Shown: positions 11,523 through 23,712, numbered from the stretch's first letter. The stretch: 64,000 bases of DNA from Antedon mediterranea (GCF_964355755.1 NC_092672.1:30872501-30936500); one strand, 5' to 3'. The notes: generated by a model from the letters alone, not told the origin. A program made the numbers and translations.

Positions 11523-14500
11523 TTTAAAGAGGGGACATTTAACAAACGTATTTTATATTGGACTGATTAATTTAAGATTGCATAATTTGCTAGTTACTAA
11601 GTTATCATCATAGAGGAAAATCGAATTAGAAAATCTGAAAATGTTAAATAAATTCATATCTAACAGTCGAGCAGCAAAGTGCTCATTTAACCGTTAAAAC
11701 GCTGTTTTTTAACTGCGCAGGTCACTGAGCATCGCCAAGTTATAGTGACTTCCGGTTCGCTTTTCACTTCGCGGCAAGCATTTTGCATGGGAATACCCTT
11801 ACAAATCTGCTGCAATTTCCACCATCCGGGTTAAATTATATCTTTCTATATTTGGAAATTGTTACTCCTAATATGGAAGATTATTCCCGCCACAAAATTT
11901 TGGTATAAATAGCCCAGGAAAGGACGACAGAGCTTATTGAAGAAAAAAGTGCAGATGGAGGTGTTCGTTGAGGTAGGCTACATGATTTATTTGTTTGGTT
12001 TCGTAGGGAATCCGGCACTTTTCTCATCAGCACGGAACCTTTATAAAAACTTAGTGGTTGGTTATTAGGTTATTAATCTATCTTTTCTGAAAGTTTAAGC
12101 TTGGTTCAGCTTGTGGGACGGATTCAATATCCGTTCAAAGCTGGGGATATATTCTAAGCAGACTCCATCTTGGATTCGTATGTTTAGTACAGGCCGTGTG
12201 GTTGAGTAATTTCAATCCTTCAAAATCACTATGTGCAATCCGTTTTTAAACCAGTTAATATACCAAAATATGTTATTAGTAGCTTTTTTATTTTGGATTT
12301 GGTGCTAGTTTAGTAAATATTGCAATATAATTGTAGATTATTTGGTTGTAAAAAAATGTACCCAACTTGTAGTATTATCTAGGCCTAGGCTAGGCCTAGC
12401 CCATTTGACGGAAACCCAGTGCTATTTGTAGGCGGATAGAGAGGGCCGCAGGCTAGTTTTTAGTGGCATATCGCCGACTTATTATAATCAATGTGAAGCC
12501 ATATTATTATTATGTTTAAAATGTTGAATCTATATCCACTTGATTATCATTATGGATATATATCGTCGGATATTTAAAGAAAGGCCTAGGCTAGGCCTAG
12601 ACCTTTTTATTTAATTAATTTAGGACTATATTACGGGAAATTCTTTGCCAAAGAAAAGAAAATACGTTGTGGCTGTTGGAGGTTTGTAAATATATGACAA
12701 TAATGTAGCCTTAGCCTAGGCTAGGAAGGACTGTGGTAGGATGAGGTAATTTGGATGGTCGTACATATGATATTTATATATACAGTATTGTGTATAGTAG
12801 TGATCATGGCGACAAAATTTAGGATGACTAAAGTTGACATTAAAATTATTTAACTATGAATAGCTCATTATTGGTGTTTTTTTTTTCTTTCAGGTTTCTA
12901 AGAATAAACTATCAGACTTGTGATTCATCTTGTACTGCAAAAACAATCCTATTTTGATATTTGTAAATTGATGTACGTAACAGACGTCTTTAAAAATAAA
13001 AAAAAAATAAAAATTTTATTATCGCGATGATTTAACTCAAATATTGACATATATAACTTGATATTTTAGCCTGAGCAAGATAGTTTGATAGGCATATTTT
13101 ACTTCGATGTAAATAAGATATTACATGTTATACTGTATGTAAAATACTTTTTTGTAAATAAAATTATTTAATGGTGGTTAATTTATTAACTTGTTAATTT
13201 GTTTGTTAGTTATGATGTTATACTATTAATTATTTAGTTAGTAACCAAAGTGGAGTGGATTCGTGGCAGTTGCAACTTGACTGTAATATGCATATATATA
13301 ATAATATTTACTTCTTCTTGGATAAAGTTAAAGCAAAATAAGCAATAATAAAAATTAAATATTTATTTTGCCATAAAGAAAGCAAAAACTAAACATACAG
13401 TACTATATGTACAGTAATACCATGGACCTATAGGTCCATAGTAATACATACTGTAGTATTGAGCACCAGTAGCAGAGACGTCTGGACAATCGAATATAAT
13501 CGTTATCAGCTGTCTGGGTACCCAAGGCTAGTGCTAAAAAATGGCGAAAATTCGTGTATTCATTCGCCGTCAGCGAAATGAATCCGGCACTTTTCTCATC
13601 AGAAGCAAATCAACAAATCCTTTTATCAGTTTGTTTTGATATATAATCTGGATAATATATATTAAAATGGCCTTGGTTCAAGCATGTTTAACAGGTAAAA
13701 TCAGATTTTTTCCTACCTAGGCCCCTTAGCACTGCGGTACCCTACGCCGTGTGGGGGAACCGATCTCGGCAGTATTTCTTAAGTAGCCTATCTTTCGTAA
13801 AATCCTTAGTTGAATTTTATTAATATAAATTTAATTGTATGAATATGCTATTTAAATGTTATTGACATTTTTTTTTTTGCTGCATTTTGTAATTCCGCAC
13901 TACTTGCTTTATCGCGATTCCAAGATGGCGGCAATTCAAATTTTGATTTGGTAATAATTCGCGAGGTCAACCACTTTGCTGCCCGACTGCTAAGTAATCT
14001 GCACATTGTTACAGAATGAAAATATTTATTTGTTGGTGTGATTGAAAAAACAAAATCAGTTTTAAATACAGCAGAAACAAAGACACTTTATGTTGTTGAT
14101 ACATTACATCAAATTCTAAATAATAGAAGAAATAAATTGTAGAAACATTTTTACGTAAATTTACTGTATTTTTCGTAAAAAATTAAATGACTACACCGCC
14201 ATATACCTTAACCACTTTAGGAAAAGTAGCCAATGTTCATTTTTTGTTCTGCATAAAAGGTTTACATATTTACACATACAATTTGACCCAGCATACCAGA
14301 TTGTCTTATAATTTAAATGAACCAAAAGTATTCAATTAGCCACTTGTTTAAAAACGTATACAGTAGATCTACAGTGTACAAAAAGCGTCGGTATGTACCC
14401 CTCCCGGCGGCAACTTCACTGATATTGACTGATTTTATTGGAGAAAAATAAGTTTACATACCTTCATGGATTTTTTTATTCTTCAAAGAACACGGTAACA

Positions 14501-14668
14501 GTAATTCTATAAGAATGAGTTTTGTTTAGTAGTTTTACAGACAAAACCAATGAAAACCCCAGTTTAAAAAAACAGCCATTGTTTAACAAGTGACTCAATA
14601 CAAATTATTCAGGAACTATTGACAAAGTTATGTGTATCCTAAAAATACTGATGTTGATTAGTCCTAGA
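11523..14668. other. Intergenic stretch, no confident gene
   Basis: No ORF with a recognisable domain. It holds several AGGCCTAG clusters (about 12379-12400, 12580-12602, 12713-12725). A possible two-exon mini-transcript has an ATG at 11955, a GAG|GTAGGC donor at 11972/11973, and a TTTCTTTCAG acceptor before 12894. Spliced, it would encode only 15 residues. A 23-bp sequence beginning GAATCCGGCACTTTTCTC occurs twice, near 12008 and 13579. Confidence 0.4.
13921..13932 (+). promoter_or_regulatory. YY1-like CAAGATGGCGGC element
   Basis: The 12 bases match the vertebrate YY1 core (AAGATGGCGGC), typical of the start region of housekeeping transcripts. Translation from its ATG runs only nine codons before a stop, with a possible donor TTTG|GTAATA. 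A first exon starting here is possible but unsupported otherwise. Confidence 0.3.
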
Positions 14669-15140
14669 ACAAGGCCATATACATGGCTGCAGTCGCGTGC
14701 TCAAGTTAGTGTTTACCGACCGACCAACCAACCGACCGATTGACCGACCGAAATTGCTGAACAGAGATCGGGCAAAAAGAGTGCGTATTAACGTTTTACG
14801 TGCAGTGCGCGTGCAAAAATCTGCACACTCATTGCAATTTTGTAAACACTTAAAATTGCCTGAAACTTACTCTAATTTCATCGAAAATAAATTTGAAAAT
14901 TTGAAAAAATGTTTAGCGAGCGTACGCATGCGTTATAAAAATTATGCATTACGCATGTAAATGTATTGCCATATGATAAAATATGACCTGAAATTTATGA
15001 GTACCAAATTGTATTTAATTGTGATTCATGCTCATGAAGATATGATTACAAACGTGATTTCGTTAAATCGTGCGTAGACCACGTAATTTTTGATTGCGCA
15101 CCGTTAAAAACATAACCACATCGAGGCCTGGCCATAAGGA
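14669..15140 (+). repeat. CCGA-rich repeat family, copy 1 (no LINE insertion)
   Basis: It starts ACAAGGCCATATACATGGCT, then CAGTCGCGTGC and a run of ACCGACCG tetranucleotides. It continues through ATCGGGCAAAAAGAGTGCG and GTGATTTCGTTAAATCGTGC. The copy at 15296-16700 matches it closely. At ATATGATTACAAACGTG it shows the uninterrupted site that the other copy has broken by a LINE. Confidence 0.75.
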
Positions 15141-15295
15141 ATATACTTGGTCATATAAAAATGACATGGTCATATAAAAGTTAGATTTTTTTGAATAATT
15201 GTAAATAGTGGAAAAATAATTTTACAAACATGAGTATGTTCAGTAAGTTTCACATTCAAAACAACCACCGTCTCACCCTAATGTAGACTTTCTAT

Positions 15296-16700
15296 AACAA
15301 GGCCATATAGATGGCTGCAGTCGCGTGCTTAGTGTTTACCGACCGACCGACCAACCTACCAACTGACCGAAATTACTGAACATGTTTAAAAATGTTGAAA
15401 TGTTTAAAAACAGTTATATTTTTTTAATTTACACGTGCGTAGCCTGACACTTTTGACGTGCACGTATAACGTAATTTCGAGTTGAAAAGTAAGTCAAGAA
15501 AACAGAAATCGGGCAAAAAGAGTGCGCAATAACATTTACCGTGCAGTGCGCGCGCAAAAATCTGCGCACTCATGGCAATTTTGTAAACGCTTGAAATTGC
15601 CTGAAACGTACTCTTATTTCATCGAAATAAATTTTTAAAAATTTTAAGCGCGCGTACGCATGCGTTACATGCGCTACGCACGTAATTGTATTGCCATATG
15701 ATGATTTATGCCCTGAAATTTATGAGTACCAAATTTTATTTAATTGTGATTCATGGTTGTGAAGATATGATTTTACCACACATTGACTACGGTGCTCTTC
15801 TCTGGGGCACCGGAAGTAAAACAAACATTAATAAGATTCAAAAACTTCAAAATCGCGCTATGCGTGTAGTTCTTCAAGCTCCACCTCGCACCAGCACTCA
15901 CATTCTTCTAACATCTCTACACATCATGAATGTGTCACAGAGGGTGCAGTACCAGGTAGGCTGCCTAGCTTTTAAAGCCATGAACAATATTGCCCCTCGA
16001 TACATCACCCAACGATTTTCCACTGTTCCGATACACTCTATGAGGACTAGGGCTGCTTCCAGGGGAGACTTACTGGTACCCAAAGTTAAATTGGAATGTT
16101 TCCGGCGCTCTTTTATTTATTCTGCTTGTATTTTATATAATGTATTACCTTCTGTTTTGAAAGAATGTACCAATATTAACTCGTTTAAATTTAATTTAAA
16201 AAAACACATTTTATCGTAATTGTTCAATTGAATTTTTTTTTTTTTTTTTTTTTTTTGGATAATTATTTTTTTATATAATAGTTTTAAATTTAAATGTATA
16301 TAGTAGATTCGTATTAGTTAAGTATAGTTTTATATATTTTGTCATTTTTAAGAGGGCCCCTGAATATCAGCTGGCCTGCGGGTTCAGCTGGAAGGGTTAC
16401 CCTCTATAAATAAAGTTGAAATAAAAATAAAAATAAAAAACAAACGTGATTTCGTTAAATCGTGCGTAGACCGCGTAATTTTTTATTGCGCACCGTGAAA
16501 ACATAACCATCGATTCCTGGCCATAAAGAATATACTGTGAAAAATTGACTTAGCTAGATTAAACTGATATCAAATAAGGTCAGAAAGCGATAAAACGAAT
16601 AGTGATACCACACCGACAGACAGACCGACAGACCGACCGACAGACCGACCGACCGACCGACATAGTGAACTATAGAGTCGCTTCCACGCGACTAAAAACA
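15296..16700 (+). mobile_element. CCGA-rich repeat family, copy 2, split by a LINE
   Basis: The left part repeats the copy at 14669-15140. The right part (from about 16440) continues it and ends in (CCGA)n, CATAGTGAACTATAGAGTCG and TTCCACGCGACT. AGTCGCGTG near the left end is the inverse of CACGCGACT at the right end, suggesting a DNA transposon with short terminal repeats. A deleted 93-bp version lies at 20572-20664. Confidence 0.65.
15773..16439 (+). mobile_element. 5'-truncated non-LTR retrotransposon (CR1/L2/Jockey-like 3' end)
   Basis: The fragment encodes the end of a reverse transcriptase ORF: LPHIDYGALLWGTGSK, then INKIQKLQNRAMRVVL, and the C-terminal LKKHILS with stop near 16219. 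A T-rich 3' UTR follows, and the tail is built of TAAAA units. Comparison with the empty site in the copy at 14669-15140 fixes both borders to within a base or two. The clade is judged only from the DYG..LW and KIQ.LQNRA motifs. Confidence 0.85.
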
Positions 16701-16782
16701 AATAAAGCCATTACTTATTATGACTCAAAATATTCGATCAGGTTGTTACAAAAAAGCTATTCTCAATTCATATTGCTACTAT

Positions 16783-16982
16783 TGTAACCCTCTAAATATA
16801 CAAGACATAACGTCCAATAGAGGGCGGCAGAGAAAGAAGATAAATAAGACCGAGTACATGTGTAGATATAAAAGGAGTGAGAATAAAACATCCATAACCA
16901 CTATACATATTGGAAGTGTGTATTTTCATTATTATTGGAGTCCGGAACATAACATAAAATATCAAGTATATATTATATGTTA
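16783..16982 (+). mobile_element. Solo LTR of the gypsy family
   Basis: It matches the 3' LTR at 5739-5933 throughout, including the internal TATAAAAG and GGAGTCCGGAACATAACA. It has no internal region beside it. It is flanked by TACTAT at 16777-16782 and 16983-16988. Depending on the true LTR end, the duplication is 4 to 6 bp, in the range for Ty3/gypsy. LTR-LTR recombination is the usual origin of solo LTRs. Confidence 0.9.
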
Positions 16983-17559
16983 TACTATTCCTAGGAATAT
17001 ACAATACCGATTATAGCAGCAGCCGCGAAGTGTATTTAGTGTACGTTTTAGCACAATGTCAGACTGGTGAATTGAAGATTGCGTATTTTGACAGTTATTC
17101 ATTTATTATCATAGAGAAAAAATCAAATTAGAAAATCTGAAAACGGTAAATTAACTAATCGGCACATTGGTACAGAAGAAAAAGGTTTAATTACAGATGT
17201 GGTTAGGAACAGAACAAGGACACTTGATTTGATACATTATATCATATTCTCAGTAACCCCAATTGAATTGTAGAAATCAAATAAGGCCATAACTTTACAT
17301 GACTCATAACATTCGGGAACATTGTTTAGGTTTGTTATAAAAGAAATTTTTTTAATTCACGTTGCTAATATTCGTATTTAATATATATTTTTTGTAAAGA
17401 GTTAAACAATTGTTTTCTGTCATTTAAATGACTACCCAGCCAAAGAAGGTTTAGGCCTAAATGTTTACACAAACAGTTTGATCAGATTTTATTGTAATTC
17501 AATTGAACCAAAAGTATATTCAGTGACTTTTTAAAGAAACTATTGATCATCGACATGTT

Positions 17560-18540
17560 CCCTCCCTTCATTGATATTGACTGATTTTACTGTAGACAAA
17601 TTAATCTAGTATACTTCCATGTAATTTTGATACTTCATCTAAAAAGGGTTAAAAATATTTTATAAAAATGAGTTTTGTTTGGTAAATTTTAGAACATACC
17701 CCACTCTCTTTACACCTTCCTGTTTCCATCCATCTAAACCTCGCTCCCTCCATTAAAACATGATGTACAAGGTTTTTTTATTTTATAAAATCCGAATGAA
17801 GCAATTACTACGGTTTTAAAAACTATTGATACAAACATAATAATAGGCCTATATTCTAAAAAAACATCGGCATATAACCCTCCCAGCGGTAACTTCACAG
17901 ATATTGACTGTCAACAAATTAGTCTACATACTTCATGAATTTAATTTTGATTCGTCTAATAAGGGTTTAAAAATAGTCTATAAAAATGAGTTTTGTTTAG
18001 TAGGTTTTACAGGCAAAACCATTAACAAGTTAGTCTATATATTTTCATGTAATTTTGATACTTCATCTAAGAAGGATTAAAAATATTTTATAAAAATGAG
18101 TTTTGTTTGGTAAATTTTAGAACATACCCCACTCTCTTTACACCTTGATTTTTGTCAAGGAACCATAGTTATTTTAATCAATAAAAACTAAGAATTAAAG
18201 TATAGGACTCTGGGAAAAAACTCAAACAAAATGTAATTTCAAAAAATTATTAAACACAATGTAATTCAATGACTTCTCGATTTACCCAGCATACAGAAAA
18301 ATGTACATATTATCCTACATACCATACGGGTTTCTTCCTGTTTCCATCCATCTAAATCTCGCTCCCTCCATTAAAACCCGATGTACGAGGTTTTTTTATT
18401 TTATAAAATCCGAATGAAGCAATTACTTAATATTGACATAGAACAGTCAGGCACGGTCTACGGTTTTAAAAACTATTGACAAAAATATATACCCTAAAAA
18501 CCCACTGGCATACCCCTCACAACGGCAATCTTCCCCGAAA
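17560..18540. repeat. Diverged direct duplications
   Basis: A block at 17615-17830 (ATGAGTTTTGTTTGGTAAAT, CCCCACTCTCTTTACACC, CCATCCATCTAAA) is repeated at about 18045-18147 and 18332-18480. In the second copy an extra segment of about 185 bp separates the halves. A related, more diverged form is found at about 14400-14560 and at 17880-18010. No coding content is recognised. Confidence 0.65.
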
Positions 18541-18811
18541 GATATTGAGATGGCTAGAAAAAAACTTACCTTCCAATATTGAGAATCCATTGGGCTGCTT
18601 TAGTTCATCTTAGAACAAAATAGGAGTTTGGTTTAGTAAGTTTTACAGAAAACAATAAAACTCAGTGTATCAAAACATAATACAGCTATACTGATCCATC
18701 GCATAGAAAGGCAAATAATTATAGGCATTTATAAAACAAATAATATTGACCATGTGATATCAGCAATTATCACTGCTAAAATTTCTAGAAAAATCACAAT
18801 ATTTCACATAC

Positions 18812-18895
18812 CACATGGCCCAAAGTCTTCGGATAATTCTTGTTCCAGTACCAGTGATGAAGCCGGTATTGGTGACGGTGTTTGATAAGGTGTTT
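18812..18895 (-). CDS. Probable linker exon of the tandem-DED gene
   Basis: A TAAATTACAG acceptor precedes 18895 and a TGTG|GTATGTG donor follows 18812. The 84-nt exon is phase 1 at both ends and joins in frame to the phase-1 donor of the DED exon at 19629. It encodes a Pro/Ser-rich then acidic linker (ETPYQTPSPIPASS, then LEQELSEDFGPC). No domain is recognised. The evidence is splice signals and phase only. Confidence 0.5.
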
Positions 18896-19628
18896 CTGTA
18901 ATTTACATAAACATAGCAATTTGAATACATAAAGTTATGAAATGGTCTTCCTGTTTGCATATGTGAGTCTGCTTACTTTTAGACGTCTTCTTAAGATACA
19001 TCTGTTTCCGTAATTCATTAATAATAATAATAAGTATTTTTTCTGCTATTTATTAATTTTTTATTTAAGGATTGTGAATACATTTTAACCTTAATTCTTT
19101 TTTATTGTAAGCTCTAATTCTTGTAATTTTAAGATTGAACATTTTATGTATCGATATTTGATGTACAGCGCTCTGATCTTTGTGGAAGGGCACCTTATAA
19201 GTACCATATTATTATTTAAAGACAGAGAAAACATATTTAATAAATATGTATTGATGTTATGTATACCTAACTATATACCCTTAAGATATTTAGTTTGATC
19301 AATAAAATATAGAATCTATATGACTCTCGAAATAGACTTAAAATTAAGTGTCATATAATTATTAAACACAAGGTAATTCAATAACATGTCCTATTTACCA
19401 GTGCCTAATGCATCTCTTTACAATCATTCAACAACAATCGGGAGTTTAGAGAGGTGAAATAAAAGGGGTAATGATAGAATAATGAGATACAGCATTAAGT
19501 AGTACAAAATATTGTTAAAAAACAGTTGTTTTGGTTTGTTCAATTTGTTTTCTAACTTTGAGGAAAAATATCATTTTAGTTCCCGCCCTGTAGTAAATGG
19601 ATATAGCAGGCCTATGTAGTAAACATAC

Positions 19629-20145
19629 CTTTTAAACAACTTTGTGCCACTTTATTTAGATGTTTTGCAAATGTTTCATAGTCTTCTTTGGAGTCCAAGA
19701 GTCCTTCTTTCTCAATGTGATACACAACATCCCATATGTTGTTAAATCTAAATTCACCCAGTCGGTAGAAACCAATCACAGCTTTTAAGTCGTCTTCTCC
19801 AACATTAGTAAGCGCTTTAAACAGTGCTCCGCGGAACTCTGTAAGTCTTGTCCCTCCTGCTGACGGTTCTCTGCTTTGGATAGTATTCTTGTATTTGTCT
19901 ATACAATCTATTGCTGATGCCTGGTTAGTTGCTCTAGCAATGTCTAATAACAGCGTCACATTAGTTTTTGAAATAAATCCATGGCTAGTGAGCTTATTAA
20001 ATAAGTCCATTGCCGAGTTTCTGTCAATACCATCTAGGTCTCCAATAGGTAGCATACCACAAAGAAGCATTTTTAGCCATAGGACTTTCACACCAACATA
20101 TTGTTCACTAAGTTCACTCAAAAAAGTTTGGAATTTGACGTCCAT
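19629..20145 (-). CDS. Tandem death-effector-domain protein, first coding exon
   Basis: The start is taken as the ATG at 20145-20143, in a good context (AAAAATGG) seven bases after a TTATTTACAG acceptor, so a non-coding upstream exon is expected. DED 1 covers about residues 1-88: MDVKFQTFLSELSEQY, then WLKMLLCGMLP, then MDLFNKLTSHGFISKTNVTL. DED 2 covers about 98-170: LTEFRGALFKALTNVGEDDL, then VVYHIEKEGLLDSKEDYETF. The exon ends at a strong AAAAG|GTATGT donor in phase 1. Paired DEDs occur in caspase-8/10 and FLIP, where they nucleate filaments with FADD-type adaptors. Nothing catalytic is visible here. Further exons lie at lower coordinates, possibly 18812-18895 and 7710-8248. Confidence 0.82.
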
Positions 20146-20279
20146 TTTTATTCTGTAAATAAAATATTTATTGATCAAGCGTCATTCTTATCAAATTTCA
20201 AAATATAGTAACACACGTTCTGCAGGCAAAGGTATAATGATTGTCTTTTACGTTGTCACGGAATTAAACTTGTACCTCT

Positions 20280-20480
20280 AGATGGGTCCCAGTCACGCTC
20301 CTAACTTTGTCTACCCGGCTTACTGTCATTCAGCCTATTGCCACTTGACCTTTTGCCACCTGGCTAATTATCGCCCCTAAATTCCGCCAACTGTTGATAA
20401 ACCACCGGACCTCATACCATTTGCCACCCAGATGATTTTGCCTCCCTGGACAGGGCTTATTGCCCACCTGACCTTTTACA
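20280..20480. repeat. Degenerate short-period repeat (TTGCCACCTGACC)
   Basis: Variants of TTGCCACCTGACC and CCACCCAGATGATTTTGCC recur at irregular 20-30 base spacing. They look like a decayed tandem array. No gene is seen. Confidence 0.45.
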
Positions 20481-20571
20481 TTGTTTAATTTATTTATGTA
20501 TTTATCTTGACCACTAAATATTGTGATATTAAAAATAGAACGTAATATAACAAGGCCAATAGCCATAAGTC

Positions 20572-20664
20572 GCGTGCTAAAACGCATAGTGATACCGGAC
20601 CGACAGACAGACCGACAGACCGACCGACCGACATAGTGAACTATAGAGTCGTGTCCACGCGACT
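20572..20664 (+). mobile_element. CCGA-rich repeat family, deletion derivative
   Basis: AGTCGCGTG at the left and CACGCGACT at the right are inverted. Between them are only (CCGA/CAGA)n and CATAGTGAACTATAGAGTCG. It is a short relative of the element at 15296-16700. Confidence 0.65.
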
Positions 20665-22176
20665 AAAAATGTCATAGAATAAATACGCGCTTTGATAAAG
20701 TTATTTGTAGATTTGAAGGCACGCAGGTACAGTAGAAGAAGATAGCAATCATTCATCAACGTCAAGACGGTAATTCATACAAAATTAATCTGCGCATGTG
20801 TATAGGTAAAATACTGTTTCGTTTAATAATGCTTTCTTTGTCTTTGTTTTTTTTCTGCCGTTCCCGAAACAAAAGCTTGTTCCATTACATAACAACCATG
20901 CTTTAGATTTTTTTTCACATTGGTTTAAATTCACGCGTAAATGGAGGCCGTGTGTAATTTCGCCTGTACAACATGCTATAGTATAAGTTAATACTATCTT
21001 TCTTAAGAATTTATTCCTCAAACACAATTAATAGCATAATACGACTAACGTACTAGGCCTTCATGGTTTTAGATTAGGCTGTATTTCATTTATTTTCCAC
21101 ACATTTGTCACAAGGCCTAGCCTAAAATGTAATATTATACAGTATTACTTTTATATAAGTATAAAACGGGCATACTCACGATTATTTATTTCAGTCCAAT
21201 ATTGAAACCTGCTTTTTTTTTCGTAAAGTAGGCCCGCACTACAGTTATACTGTACCTACATTGTTCAAGATGGCGTATTCTACCAAGTAGCGTTAACGTC
21301 GTCAGTCAAAATAATCATATTCATATAGAACAACAATAGAAACAAATGATGCATACCTTATGAGCAATAACGTCATTACCTAAATATAATTCTCGTATTT
21401 CCCAGATATTCTTTTTTTAATTTCTAGTACATTTTTGTAACGTCGGTCTTTGAAGATACAAGAAGTGACCCTTGCATACATACGATCCTCTTACTCAATT
21501 TTAAAACTACTGTACTTGTTAACATCGTTTGTCTACGATAAAACATTAATATTTTTACAGTTATCTGCAAAACATCGATTTTGAATATGAGTGTGGATTA
21601 GTATTAAATATTTTGCAAAACAAATTTGTATCTTTTATTTCAATAGTAATCTTCTGTGTAGTATATACAAATAATGAATGTTTGAGTGCAATGACACAAC
21701 ATATTTTCATGAGTTGAAATTGATGTAATATTTCACTAAAATTGATAAAATATTTGTTCCATTGCACACATATAAAATATTCATTAGTTGTTTTATATAA
21801 CATAGACTTTTTAAATTTGATTGTAAAGTACATCATTGCATCAACAGGTATGCATGGGAAATAGTATTTATTGATATCATATGACAAGAATCTAATGACA
21901 AGAATCTACTTGATGATCTACGAGATGTTTTTTTTTTCTTATAATTATTCTCTATAAAAGTTACCTATTATTACTACTTCTTCAGAACACACTCTTTACA
22001 AAGATTTACAGAATACACAATTAACTGGTCCACTACTAAGAGAAAAAAGAAAGCCTCAGGAACCCTCTTACCGTAAAAACACTCTTTCTCCATTATTTCA
22101 TTGACCACTCTACAGTGCATGCCTTTTATAATTAGTGCAGCAGTTTATTTAAAACATGTCAACCATTACATGTTTA
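20665..22176. other. Intergenic stretch without recognised gene
   Basis: AT-rich, with scattered TAGGCC motifs. A CAAGATGGCG motif lies near 21267. The short ORFs have no recognisable domain. Confidence 0.45.
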
Positions 22177-22180
22177 CATT

Positions 22181-22209
22181 ACCTAACCCTAACCCTAACC
22201 CTAACCCTA
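22181..22209. repeat. Interstitial telomere-like (CCCTAA)n tract
   Basis: Just over four CCTAAC units, the complement of the TTAGGG telomere repeat, at the left end of the fold-back element. Confidence 0.85.
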
Positions 22210-23255
22210 TAAATTATCCCAAATACATGAATTGTCCAAAATACGTCAAATTGAGGGCGCTATTTATTTCCAAAATACGCGATTTGTCCAAAATACGTCA
22301 ATTTGCAATTTGGGACCGCTAGTAATTTTCCAAAATACGTCAACTTGAGGGCGGCAAACTTTTTTTCCAAAATACGAGAGCCTTTCCAAATGTATCATAT
22401 TGAGAGTGTAAGGTAAAATTACAGTTTAATGTATTCAAAAAAAGTTTCTTGGAATAAAACAAACAAGTACATTTTAGTTATAAATGAAAGTATTAGAAGG
22501 CAGAATTTTTTGTAAATAAAATGTCATAGAGTAGCCAATTATTATTTTTCAATGTAATCATTTATTACTGAAAAACAACAAATATATGTGCCAACATCAA
22601 TCAATAGACAGTGCCTATAATAATACGTTAATAATGTCTGAACGATGTACGATTGCATTGCCAGACGTAGCTAGTTTAAATGCGGCATAAACCGGCTACA
22701 AAACCAGCATGTACGTATATAGTATTTAAGTATAGTGATAGGTATGTGTTATATATTGGTGATCTACAAAATCGATATTTTTCCCGAGCTCGACAGACCA
22801 ACATCGCTTTCAATTTAATGTACAGTACTTATGGTCTAATAAGTTACCTAATCTGAAATCTAACATAATAATTATTTCATATAATATATAATAATAAAAA
22901 GCATATGGTATTGTGATTAAAATAATAGCAATAATTAATTGGTTAGAAGAAGTAAAGGAGTTATTTAAATTGTGTATTTTGGAAAATGAATAGCGCTCTC
23001 AAGTTGACGTATTTTGGAAAATTACAAGCGGTTCCAAATTGACGTATTTTGGACAAATTGCGTATTTTGGAAAATGACTAGCGCCTTCAACTTGACGTAT
23101 TTTGGACAATTCGCGTATTTTGGAAAATGAATAGCGCCCCCAAGTCGACGTATTTTGGAAAGACTCGCGTATTTTGGATTAGTATAGCGCCCTCAACTTG
23201 ACGTATTTTGGAAAAAATTCTGCGTATTTTGGACTGAATTTCACCAACCCTATTG
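22185..23255. mobile_element. Fold-back element with about 53-bp subterminal repeats and telomere-like start
   Basis: Left and right parts are inverted versions of a tandem unit. The right part (22973-23240) has about five units of roughly 53 bp built from GACGTATTTTGGA, GCGTATTTTGG and AAAATGAATAGCGC. The left part (22205-22400) has the inverse (CCAAAATACGTCAA, GAGGGCGCTA). CATTACCT at 22177-22184 and 23256-23263 is a candidate 8-bp target duplication. The left end starts with four AACCCT units. The outermost ends are not inverted copies of each other, so the borders are less secure than the inverted arms. Confidence 0.7.
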
Positions 23256-23263
23256 CATTACCT

Positions 23264-23712
23264 CACCTCCTTCCCCTTTCATTACAACTTACAATTGTGT
23301 TCTGTAGATTAATTCTGTAATCTCTTATATTTTTTTAAACTAACCTTTTTTTTGGTAATGTCATTTAATGGTATTTAATTTATTATAAAAATACATAACA
23401 TAAGATTATTATTAACATAATAATGTTCTTAGTTTGTTTAAATATTGTTACTACTGTTAATATATGCCACTAAGACAAAATATTTGTTACTGATTTTTCT
23501 TTATTTTCCTTTTTTTTTTTAAATGCCCCTTTGGGCATTGTCTAACGTGTACCACTGTTACAAAATGTCATCAAATAAATATTATTAACCAATTTCTGTC
23601 TGGAGTACATACTGTAGCATTCAATTTCATGACTTATTACAACTAATTATGACAAATTATTATTTCAAAACAGTATTGCCTTCTTTCTTTCTTTCATTTC
23701 TGTTTGGCTGTA
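23264..23712. other. SCLY 3' flank
   Basis: AT-rich sequence between the fold-back element and the SCLY stop. Apart from the candidate poly(A) signal I see nothing in it. Confidence 0.45.
23500..23505 (-). terminator. Candidate SCLY poly(A) signal
   Basis: AATAAA on the minus strand, about 210 bases after the SCLY stop codon. It is a plausible cleavage signal, but AATAAA is common in such AT-rich DNA. Confidence 0.3.

Noticed and set aside
22973-23245. CRISPR-like spaced repeats
   Set aside because: The repeats are degenerate and adjacent, without unique spacers, and are part of an inverted-repeat element in an animal genome.
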